Positions 36,713-47,241 of a stretch of DNA of 64,000 nucleotides are shown here, one piece after another. The first letter of the stretch is position 1. Each line of letters starts with the position of its first letter. The position numbers and the translations under genes are program-made. The notes beneath the pieces are model-generated. The model worked only from the letters and a program-made list of their open reading frames with translations, searched no databases and was not told the origin of the DNA. This DNA comes from Rhizophagus irregularis (taxonomy: Eukaryota; Glomeromycota; Glomeromycetes; Glomerales; Glomeraceae): contig NC_089451.1 of NCBI RefSeq assembly GCF_026210795.1, forward strand, positions 1,224,001-1,288,000, read 5' to 3'.

Positions 36713-38111
36713 AAATTAAAAAAACACTAAATTACATTAATAAGATTAAGATAAAATTAAAAAAAACTATGATAGAATCCTAAGTAGCATAGTAAATTAA
36801 GCAAATTTTATATACTAGTAAAGCTCCGCATGAGCCGACATAAATTAAAAAGTTAAAAATGTTAACTTTAAGAAAAGTATATAGCAGAAATTTGTTTGCA
36901 GTGTTTCTTCTTTTTATCATTAATTGGCATAAAAACATTTTTGAAAATCTACTATTTTAAATACTTTTAATATATATAAATAAAAATTGGAATTGCTAAA
37001 TGTCGCCTGGGCGATCATCGCCTGGGTTTTTTTTTTCAAATATGTATCTAATTTTTGATCGGTTATTATTAAAAAGATATTTTTTTTAAAATTTTTTTTG
37101 CAAACATATTTATTCAAAATAATCTTATTTAATGAAATCTTATTTACAAATATTAAAATTTAAGTCACATTTACGATTTTAAAGAATAAAATCACCATAT
37201 TTATTTTTATTGAAATGTACAAATAAAAGAAACAATAACAATAAATAAAAAAGATAAGTAAATTACAATGATCAAGGAAAAAAAAATAAAATAACAATGG
37301 AGTAATGGAAAGTAATAGAAGATGAAAGGGAGTAAAAAAGAGTAATGAGAAGTGATAGGAACCAAAAGGAGAAATAGGACATGATGAGAGATGAAAAGGA
37401 GTGATGGAAGACGAAAAGAAGTGATGGGTGACAAAGAGGAGTGATGGGAGATAAAAAAAAAGAAGTGATGAGAAGATTAAGAGGAGTGATGGGAGACAAA
37501 AAGAAGTGATGAAAGACGAAGAGGAGTGATGGGAGACGAAAAGAAGTAATGGGAGACAAAGAGGAGTGATGGGTGATGAAGAGGAGTGATGGGAGACGAA
37601 AAAGAGTGATGGGAGACAAAAAGAAGTGATGAAAGACGAAGAGGAGTGATGGGAGACGAAAAAGAGTGATGGGAGACAAAAAGAAGTGATGAAAGACGAA
37701 GAGGAGTGATGGGAGATAAAAAGGAGTGATGGGAGACGAAAAGAAGTGATGAGAAGATTAAGAGGAGTGATGAGTGACGAAAAGAAGTGATGGGAAGATT
37801 AAGAGGAGTGATGGGAGACGAAAAGGAGTGATGGGAGACGAAGAGAAGTGATGAGAAGATTAAGAGAAGTGATAGGAGACGAAAGGGAGCGATGGGAGAC
37901 GAAAAAGAGTGATGGGAGACGAAAAGGAGTGATAGGAGACGAAGAGGAGTGATGGGAGATGAAAAGAAGCGATGGGAGACAAAAAGGAGTGATGGGAGAC
38001 GAAAAGGAGCGATGGAAGATTAAAAGAAGTGATGGGAGGATGAAGAGGAGTAAAAATTTATTAAAATTGTAAAATTTAATAAAAATTTTCCAATAAATTC
38101 TCAATCAATTT
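36713..38111. repeat. Loop of element 1 with GGAGTGATGGGAGACGAAAA minisatellite
   Basis: From about 37,340 to 38,050 some 35 units of ~20 bp follow the consensus GGAGTGATGGGAGACGAAAA. The minisatellite plus its leader (CACCATATTTATTTTTATTG, ~37,193) recurs at 47,550-48,400 (minus), 57,110-57,500 (plus) and 60,310-60,740 (minus). Long hydrophobic minus-strand frames here are a by-product of the repeat. Confidence 0.75.
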
Positions 38112-38602
38112 TTTATAAAAAAAAAGATCTCTAATGAAATTCTTTATTAAAAAAAAAAAATTTCAAGCCAAAATTCTCGATACCCTTATTAAAAAAAAAC
38201 TATTTTCAATATTGAGACTTCTAACAAAATTCTCCATCAAAAAAATAAAAAAACTTTTCAACCAACAATTCTCTAATGAAATTCTCAATCAAAAAAAATA
38301 TCCCTGATTAAGAAAAATTTCTAACATCAAAAAATACATTTTCCCTATTAAAAAAAAAATTCTTTACCGAAATTTTCTATCAAAAAAAAAAATCTCCTGT
38401 TAAAAAAATTATTAACGAAATGATCTATCAAAAAAAAAAATCTCTCCTGTTAAAAAAATTATTAACGAAATGATCTATCAAAAAAAAAAAAAATCTTACC
38501 TATTAAAAAAAAAATTCTATGATGAAATTTCTATCAAAAAAAAAAAAAAAAAATTCTCTAATAAAATTCTCCGTCAAAAAATACTTTCACTTATTAAAAA
38601 AA

Positions 38603-39845
38603 GGGTTTTGTTTTTTATCGCACCCGCGATATGTCGCAAGGGCATGCGCCTCCTAATTTTATTGGCGAAAAATTTTTTTGTGGCGCGTCAAATTTCAATT
38701 GTAACACGATCTTAAAAAATTTTTTTTTAAAAAATTCTTCGATCTGTTTTGGTTTCTTTGTCCCTACCCTTTAATAAAAACAAACCTTTACATTTCTTTT
38801 CTAATTACGTTTTCATTAAAAACATTGTTTATCATGTTTATATTCGATGGTTGGTTTCTTTTTTCTTCTTTTTTGTCTTGTTTTGAAAACTACACTAAAG
38901 GTTTTTTTTTTCTTTTTTCAGGTCCTTTGCGTTGTGGATTTTGACGTTAATATCATTTGAAAAGAGACTTTTCGTTCTTTAAAGACTCGGTAGGTGAAGT
39001 TTAATACACCGTGTTTAATAACCTTAAAAACACTATTAACGATTTTTTTTTTTACTTTAGATTCTTTCACTTTAGATTCTTTTCACAATGGAAGTTTAAT
39101 GTCAATTTCGTTACTCTTCCTTCTTCTCATTTGGAAAAAATATTGGTAAGTGTCGGTTATATAGACTATGAACTAATTTAAACGGCCTCTTCAAAGTTTT
39201 TGTATATGTATTAACCTCTTGTAAACAATATTAACCAATTTTCTTCTTTTTTTTAGGTTCTTTAATTTGATTTCCTTTCTAAAGAAGACCTCTTACTTTC
39301 CACTTTGGCGAAGTCTCGGTAGGTGTTATTCAGGTTGTTGGTGTACGCGAAGCTTTTAGAAACAACACTAACAGGTGTTTTTTCTTTTTTTTAGGTTTTT
39401 TTTCGTTGTAAAAGCTAAGATTTACCGCCAATTGTGTTTTTTTTCATTTCGGTAGGTGTTATATAGGTTAATGGTGCATGTAATAACCTGTTATAAATGA
39501 TATTAATGAGTTTTTTTCTTTTTTTAGGTTCTTTCACGTTGTTAAAGCCAAACTTTAAAGCTGATCTCATTTTTAAGGTACCTTTGTTACCTTTCACTTC
39601 GGTAGGTGTTATATGGGCTAATGGTGTATGTAATAACCTATTATAAATGATAATATTAATGAGTTTTTTTTTCTTTTTTTAGGTTTTTTTCACGTTGTTA
39701 AAGCCAAACTTTAAAACTGATCCCATTTCTAAGGTACCTTTGTTACCTTTCACTTCGGTAGGTGTTATATGGGCTAATGGTGTATGTACTATATAGTAGT
39801 CTTTAAAATGAATTAATGGTTTTTTTTTCTTTTTTAGATTCATAC
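38603..39845 (+). repeat. Left MULE TIR with tandem intron-like units
   Basis: Read inward, donor-like GTAGGT or GTAAGT sites lie near 38,989, 39,149, 39,321, 39,451, 39,602 and 39,759. Each is followed 70-110 bp later by a pyrimidine tract and AG (for example TTTTTTTCTTTTTTTAGG, near 39,060, 39,257, 39,394, 39,528, 39,682 and 39,837). The exon-like parts share CACGTTGTTAAAGCCAAACT and TTGTTACCTTTCACTTCGG. Units are ~130-160 bp. Confidence 0.65.
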
Positions 39846-40059
39846 GGATGTAATTCACCCGACAATGATGATACAGCAAGTGTAACAAGTACGACTAGTG
39901 AACATGAAAAATGCACATGGAAACTCTGATGTCTTCTATTTCGGAGATAATAAATAGATTAGTGGTGTATGTATATCTTTGGGAAGTATTAGTGAAGATT
40001 TAATTAGGAGGCTTAATAAACTTTATTGTCAAATTTAAAGATACTTTAGCATTTGATAA

Positions 40060-42479
40060 CTATCTTAAAATATTACAATTTCGCTTATTATGACCCATAT
40101 CACCACAATTTCCACATTTATATTGTTTACTATTTACTGAAGTCGTAGCCTTTTCTTTTTCATGGCTTGCTTTAATTCGTTTTGTACCCTTCGGGCGTCC
40201 TTTAGACCTGGTTTGTTTATTAGGATTATTGAGAATAAAAGGAAAATTTTCCTTATCAGATTCATCATCTTTTGTATCTTCTAATTCGATATTTTCATTT
40301 TGTTCTTCATCTTGTTCTTCATCAACATCTTTTAAGTAATTCTCCAAAATATGTATTATACGTATATCCCTTTTACTAACAGCTTTCATAGTAGCTTTAT
40401 GTGATAAGCCAGCAATTTTACCATATAATTGTATGTCTGTAAGTTGTTCATGCCGAGTAATAAATTCTTGTGATGTTTTGCAAATTGCAGTTAAAAATGG
40501 AACATTATGTTGAGGAATAAGAGGTGTAATCTCATTTTCAAATTTGCTAGCAACTAAAAATTGCTCTTTACTAGGATCTTTATCTCTATAATACCATCGT
40601 GAAGGAATAAGTCTTAAATGGAATCTTGCTGCAGGACTACGAAGCATTATTTGAAAATAATGCCTGCAAATAATTCCTCGATTAATAAGAGATAGACAAG
40701 AGCAATAATGAGATCCATTTATTAATAAGATAATAAAATGTTTCTCAACAAGTTTGTTTTCAACATTTACAGCCCACATAGATGAAATTTGATCTTTATT
40801 AATGTTGGAAATCATACATGCTGCAGTTATTTGACGAGCATCAGATACATCTTCCAAATATTGACCTAATAAGAGATCATACTGCAAACACATGTAATAG
40901 CAATGTTAAATCAAGTAAAATACAAACATAATAAGTATACAATTATTATTGTAATATATACTTTATCAAATTCATCAATTACTTCTTGGGTAACTTGTAC
41001 AGCATTATAAAAAACACACTGACGAATTTCATCTCTTTGAAGTTCTAATATGGCAGGAGGCAAATATTCTTCAAGTTTTTGGTTAATAGAAGTAAACATG
41101 AACGCAGCAGTGGAAATCTGAGTAGGCATACAGGGAATAGCAGCTTTCCATAACACAAGTTGATATTTTTTGTTTTCTGCCATTTGTCTTCTCTCTATTA
41201 CATCCCCAAGTTCACATAAAGAAATATTAGAGTTAAAAATATAACTTTTAATCCATGCATTAATGCTTTCTACAGGAGAAGATGCATGGAGTCCTGCAGT
41301 AAATTGGTGACATGTCCAAGGATGAGCCCATGATTCTTTAGTATTATAAAGAGTATTTATCAAATATTGCTGTATTTCAGGATATTGAGTAATTAATTTT
41401 CTCCATTCTGATTCAAAGGAAAGTGTGTTTAGTGTATTACGTACAGCATGAAATTTTGTAAAAAACTCTTGAAATTTATTTCCAATTAGTTTTTGAACCT
41501 TTTTAATCAAATTTTGGCTAATATGAAAAGTGCAATGCATCGGGTATGTGGTAGGAAATGTAGACCTAATCGCAGCATGTACAGCTGGATCTGCATCTGT
41601 CATTATTACTTGTGGATACACATTATTTGTTGCTAAATTGAGTTGTTCAAATGACCATTCATGTGATTCTTTTGTTTCATCAATTAATAATGCTTGTGCA
41701 ACAAGTCTTACATTCCGATTTTCATCAAGAATAATAAATAAACTTAAAGCCATCTCATACCTATTGGTTTTACAAGTTACATCTTGTACCACAATATCTG
41801 AATACCGATACCATAATTCTAACTGAGATGGCGTCATCCAGAATAAATGTGTAAGAGTATTATTATTATCAAATTTGATCGCAACCTTCCACATTGGATT
41901 ATTTTGTGATAATTCAAGTAATTTCGTATACAATTTAGCTGCATCATTACTATCATCTTTATTTTGTGGACGAAAATGTTGAATTGCTTTATACAAATCA
42001 TTATCATAAATTATTTGTCCTGGGAACTTTGCTTCAAGATATTGTCTTTGTGTAGCAGCTCCCATTCTGCATTTAATAGTAAGAAATTCAATCTCCTTCA
42101 TAATTTCAGGAGGTATGTATTTGTTATCTCCAAATTGAATGATATTAGGATTAAGATTATGTGAATGGATATCATGAAGTGTTGTAATATAAACATATTT
42201 AAAAGGATTTTTAGAGGTAGGTTCTGATAAATTAATATGCCAAGCACAGCCTAGACGTTTTGTTGTTGTCTCTTTATTGGATTTTGTAACATAATTACCA
42301 TGATGTTCACATTGTGCAGTACGTCTACGAAAAGTTCCATCAGATTTTTTCTCAACACGACTATATATGATATTAAACCCTTGCTGCTTTGCCCGACTTT
42401 CAATAGTTTCAAATGCTTGCTTCCAAGTGGTGAAAGCCTTTCCTTGATACAAAACTGGTTCAGAGTTTTCTTGTTGCAT
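40060..42479 (-). CDS. MULE transposase, two exons, ~779 residues
   Basis: Exons 40962-42479 and 40060-40881 on minus, joined in phase across an 80-bp GTATAT...TTGCAG intron (text FDK/YDLLLGQ). I choose MQQENSEPVLYQG as start, after two upstream in-frame Mets of weaker context. Domains: a FAR1/WRKY-GCM1-like DNA-binding region (residues ~25-110, with C and H in TAQCEHHG and GCAWHINLS); an MULE DDE core with catalytic Asp in VVQDVTCKTN and VIMTDADPAVHAA and HCTFHISQNL; a SWIM zinc finger (HYCSCLSLINRGIICRHYF, C-x-C ... C-x-H); and a C-terminal CCHC knuckle (CGNCGDMGHNKRNC). An acidic stretch DEEQDEEQNE precedes the knuckle. It would bind the TIRs and cut and paste the element. No stop or frameshift is seen. 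Confidence 0.88.
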
Positions 42480-42984
42480 TGTAGTAAACAAAGGTATAAG
42501 GTGTGTAAAAAGCAAAAAAAAATAAAGGGACGTACAAAAAAATTAGGTAAACAAATAGTAACTTTTGTGTTACAATCACAATTCATATATTTACTAGCCA
42601 ATAAAATTAAGCATTGTCCGCACACTAATATTTTCGTTTATTCAGAACTAAAACCAAGTTAATGACATTTATAAAAGCAATAACATATACTATTAGTCCT
42701 ATCAACACTTTACCGAAAATGAAAAGTCTTTTTTTAACAAGATTTAAAATTAAAATTAAGCTTCTGCAATAAAAGAAGTCTTTTAATATAATATTTACCA
42801 ACTCTCTATCAAAATAAAAAGACAATACCATCAAGAAAGTAAGAAAAGTAAGGATTAATCATTAATTATTAGACCTTTTCTATATAAGAATTTTATGTGT
42901 ATGTAATTAATTACTTTATTAAAAAAATTGTTAAGCATCCTGGTTCCTAATTTATATACTTTAATCATTTCCAAAGGCTGTTTC

Positions 42985-44421
42985 ATACACCATTAGCCCA
43001 TATAACACCTACCGAAGTAAAAAATAACAAAGGTACCAAAAAAATGGAGAAAAAAGGATTTATACCATTTATCCTGGTAGAGCGTTAGAATTTTTCCGCC
43101 AAACAATTTCTACTAGTCCTTTATTACCTGGTATGTTTCGTCCGACGGTATCAGCTTTAAAGTTTGGCTTTAACAACGTGAAAACCCCTAAAAAAAGAAA
43201 AAAAACTCATTAATATTATCATTTATAATAGGTTATTACATACACCATTAGCCCATATAACACCTACCGAAGTGAAAGGTAACAAAGGTACCTTAGAAAT
43301 GGGATCAGTTTTAAAGTTTGGCTTTAACAACGTGAAAAAAACCTAAAAAAAGAAAAAAAAACTCATTAATATTATCATTTATAATAGGTTATTACATACA
43401 CCATTAGCCCATATAACACCTACCGAAGTGAAAGGTAACAAAGGTACCTTAAAAATGAGATCAGCTTTAAAGTTTGGCTTTAACAACGTGAAAGAACCTA
43501 AAAAAAGAAAAAAACTCATTAATATCATTTATAACAGGTTATTACATGCACCATTAACCTATATAACACCTACCGAAATGAAAAAAAACACAATTGGCGG
43601 TAAATCTTAGCTTTTACAACGAAAAAAAACCTAAAAAAAAGAAAAAACACCTGTTAGTGTTGTTTCTAAAAGCTTCGCGTACACCAACAACCTGAATAAC
43701 ACCTACCGAGACTTCGCCAAAGTGGAAAGTAAGAGGTCTTCTTTAGAAAGGAAATCAAATTAAAGAACCTAAAAAAAAGAAGAAAATTGGTTAATATTGT
43801 TTACAAGAGGTTAATACATATACAAAAACTTTGAAGAGGCCGTTTAAATTAGTTCATAGTCTATATAACCGACACTTACCAATATTTTTTCCAAATGAGA
43901 AGAAGGAAGAGTAACGAAATTGACATTAAACTTCCGTTGTGAAAAGAATCTAAAGTGAAAGAATCTAAAGTAAAAAAAAAAATCGTTAATAGTGTTTTTA
44001 AGGTTATTAAACACGGTGTATTAAACTTCACCTACCGAGTCTTTAAAGAACGAAAAGTCTCTTTTCAAATGATATTAACGTCAAAATCCACAACGCAAAG
44101 GACCTGAAAAAAGAAAAAAAAACCTTTAGTGTAGTTTTCAAAACAAGACAAAAAAGAAGAAAAAAGAAACCAACCATCGAATATAAACATGATAAACAAT
44201 GTTTTTAATGAAAACGTAATTAGAAAAGAAATGTAAAGGTTTGTTTTTATTAAAGGGTAGGGACAAAGAAACCAAAACAGATCGAAGAATTTTTTAAAAA
44301 AAAATTTTTTAAGATCGTGTTACAATTGAAATTTGACGCGCCACAAAAAAATTTTTCGCCAATAAAATTAGGAGGCGCATGCCCTTGCGACATATCGCGG
44401 GTGCGATAAAAAACAAAACCC
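42985..44421 (-). repeat. Right MULE TIR; leader side of the transposase with intron-like units
   Basis: Reverse complement of the left TIR plus one extra unit. On minus, reading inward toward the transposase start at 42,479, GTAGGT donors (plus-strand ACCTAC) occur near 44,030, 43,703, 43,570, 43,418, 43,263 and 43,010, with AG acceptors after T-rich tracts (plus-strand CTAAAAAAAGAAAAA) between them. Because the units point the same way as the gene, transcription from this TIR would carry them in the 5' leader. The transposase promoter is likely in this TIR (inference from other MULEs). Confidence 0.6.
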
Positions 44422-46916
44422 TTAAAAAAAATTCCCAAAAGAATTCTTTATCAAGGAAAACTCCCTCCTATTAAAAAAAAATTCTTAACGAAATTCTCTA
44501 TCAAAAAAAAATCTCACTTGTTAAAAAAATTTTCTAGTAACGAAATTATCTATCAAAAAAAAAATCTTCCCTATTAAAAAAATTCTTCAAATAATTTTCT
44601 GCAAAAAAAAAAAGAAATTCTCAATTAATTCTCTATCAAAAAAAAAAAAATTTCTCCTGTCACAAAAAATTGTTAAGTATATGTCAAAAAAAAATCTTAT
44701 CAAAAAAAAATTCTCCAATAAAATTTCTATCAAATAAAAATTTTTAACGAAATTATCATCAAAAAAAAAATTTTTTAACGAAATTATCATCAAAAAAAAA
44801 ATTTTCTAACGAAATTTTTTATCAAAAAAATCTTATTAAAAAAATTCCCAAAGAAATTCTATCAAACTAAGCCTTTGCCTATATTAAAAATAAAATTCTC
44901 TACAAAATTTGTTTATAAAAAAAAGCCAATAAAAAAAAAAAAAATTTTTTAAAACTACGCTAAACTTAAAACATGTGACCAACAATATATCAACCCTGTG
45001 CTGACAAAGAAACTAATTTTTGACAAAGATAAAATTATCGAGCATAGTTGGATTAAATCAAACACAGTTGGACAAAAACATCAAGCACAGACGGACAAAA
45101 ATATCAAGCACAGATGGATAAAAACATAAAGCATGGATGGATAAAAATGTCAAGCATGGTCGGATAAAACCATCAAGCACGTACAGATAAAACCATCAAG
45201 CACGTACAGATAAATATCAAGCATGAACAGATAAAAATATCAAGCACGTGATAGATAAACATCAAGCATGAACAGATAAAAATATCAAGCACATACAGAT
45301 AAATATCAAGCACGGGACAGATGAAAATCAAGCATAAACAGGTAAAATGTCAGACACGGAGTGACATTTTGTCTAGCCATGCTTGATATTTTATCGCGCA
45401 ATGTCTGATAATTTTGTCCAACTCGGCTTGCCATAAAGAAACTAATTTTTGACAAAGATAAAATTATCGAGCATAGTTGGATTAAATCAAACACAGTTGG
45501 ACAAAAACATCAAGCACAGACGGACAAAAATATCAAGCACAGATGGATAAAAACATAAAGCATGGACGGATAAAAATGTCAAGCATGGTCGGATAAAACC
45601 ATCAAGCACGTACAGATAAAACCATCAAGCACATACAGATAAATATCAAGCACGTACAGATAAGCATCAAACACGTACAGATGAAACATCAAGCACGTAC
45701 AGATAAAACATCAAGCATGTACAGATAAACATCAAGCATGAACAGATAAAAATATCAAGCACGTGATAGATAAACATCAAGCATGAACAGATAAAAATAT
45801 CAAGCACATACAGATAAATATCAAGCACGGGACAGATGAAAATCAAGCATAAACAGGTAAAATGTCAGACACGGAGTGACATTTTGTCTAGCCATGCTTG
45901 ATATTTTATCACGCAATGTCTGATAATTTTGTCCAACTCGGCTTGCCATACGACATGTTAATCATGTTCGGCATATTAATTATGTCCGACATGTTAATCA
46001 TGTTAAACATTTGCAACATCGATCAATTTCGGAGTGGCACATGACGATCACATGACAATACGCCCAAAATAAATTCAATTTACATTATGTAAATTGTATA
46101 ATAAATCTGAGACCCAAGGCTACATTTTGATATCTTTTGAAGTTATAAACACTTCATTATCTTTTGAAAAAATCAGCAATAATTATTTATTTCAAATTAA
46201 AAAATATAACAGAAAATTAAATTACATTTATAAAACATTGGTGGATTAGATTTAATTTAAAATACTCAAATATTATTAAGAATAATGCCAAAAAATAAAT
46301 ATCAAAAAATTTGCAGTAAATAAACCTTTATGATAAAATGATGAGAGTTTTATTCATTAAGTTATCACAATTTCGGTATATAGTAAAAAATGCTAATAAA
46401 TGGTTCAAATTACAAAAATGCGTGTAGTTTACTTAAAACAAAACCAATTTTTATCATTTAAAATGCAAAATAAACTTGAATATTGGGGCTACGTTTTGAC
46501 ATTATTTAGGGCTCTAGTACATTTTTACTTTTTGAGAAAATTAACTACAAATGTTGATTTTAAAGAAAAATTTGACATGAAATTCTTAAATTAGAAAATG
46601 GATGCAAATTCACTAGAAATTTCTCAAATTTTATCAAGATAAATGGGAAAATTGCGAATAAAAAAAAATTTTTTTAATATATGCAAAAAAAATATAAATT
46701 TGCTCTAAAATAGTTATTTGAAAGATGGAAACCCATAGATTTTATCAATAATAAATTAATATGGAATTTATTTTAGTAATTTTTCTATAATTAAGCTTAT
46801 AATTATATTTTTCTTATTTAAAAATTTTTTATAAGCTATTTTACATACAATTTGGTGAGATCATCATGGTGTTATGACTGATTTTTTAATTCCAGTTTTT
46901 TTTGCAACACACTGTA

Positions 46917-47241
46917 TATCCAAATTATATAAAAAATATATATATCCAAAAATATATATATATCTGAATTTTATTTTATTAAAAAATATATATCCGAATT
47001 TTATTTTATTAAAAAAAAAATACATCCGAATTTTATTAAAAAAAATATATACTCGAATTTATTAAATTTATTCATTAAAAAACATTATACGAGTTTATTT
47101 ATTAAAACAAAGCATTATACAAATTTAGTAATTATTAAAAAACATTATACAAATTTAATTATTAAAATATACTATATTACATGAATTGATTTATTAAGAA
47201 AAATTATATATCCGAATTTATTAAATTTATTTATTAAAAAA
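46917..47241. repeat. AT-rich tandem repeat, ~30-bp unit
   Basis: Degenerate units such as TATATCCGAATTTTATT and ATTAAAAAACATTATAC follow each other. Similar units reappear at 48,590-48,770, on the other side of the Helitron-like segment's minisatellite part. Confidence 0.55.

Larger units (their letters stand above)
38603..44421. mobile_element. Complete MULE (Mutator-like element), 5.8 kb, 9-bp target duplication
   Basis: Ends are GGGTTTTG...TATCGCACCCGCG at 38,603 and its exact reverse complement ending at 44,421. TTAAAAAAA flanks both sides (38,594-38,602; 44,422-44,430), 9 bp as expected for Mutator. The uninterrupted host text occurs in the sister foldback element (CACCTATTAAAAAAATTCCC, ~58,064-58,083). 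TIRs are long: about 1.19 kb left (to ~39,790) and 1.44 kb right (from ~42,985), and include tandem intron-like units. The centre encodes one transposase on minus. The identical TIR ends and the open transposase suggest recent activity. Confidence 0.9.
34909..45950. mobile_element. Foldback (long-TIR) element 1, containing a MULE and a MITE
   Basis: Ends are TATGGCAAGCCGAG (34,909) and CTCGGCTTGCCATA (to 45,950), flanked by direct CGACAT (34,903-34,908; 45,951-45,956). Left arm 34,909-36,712; loop 36,713-38,111; right arm 38,112-38,602 continued at 44,431-45,950 after the MULE. Arms consist of TGCTTGAT-type tandem repeats followed by ~0.9 kb of T-rich (left) or A-rich (right) degenerate units such as TTGATAGAGAATTTCGTTA. 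The right terminus is duplicated in tandem: text from AAAGAAACTAATTTTTG at ~45,006 recurs at ~45,435, each ending in GGCTTGCCATA. No coding capacity of its own. Superfamily unclear. Confidence 0.7.
34482..46914. mobile_element. Outer Tc1/mariner-like element, split by an 11-kb insertion
   Basis: CAGTGTGTTGCAAAAAAAAC starts at 34,482 and its exact reverse complement ends at 46,914; both are flanked by TA (34,480-34,481; 46,915-46,916). The element proper is only about 430 bp on the left and 960 bp on the right of the foldback insertion at 34,909-45,950. No transposase frame is evident; a 64-codon ORF at 46,400-46,594 is not recognisable. It therefore looks non-autonomous or a deletion derivative. 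Confidence 0.7.

Noticed and set aside
37207-38104. Long minus-strand reading frames of the type SPITLFRLPSLLFV
   Set aside because: They are translations of a 20-bp minisatellite whose length avoids stops; the same peptide appears at every minisatellite copy.
46400-46594. 64-codon ORF inside the outer mariner-like element as a transposase remnant
   Set aside because: No DDE/D motif or helix-turn-helix text is visible; too short.
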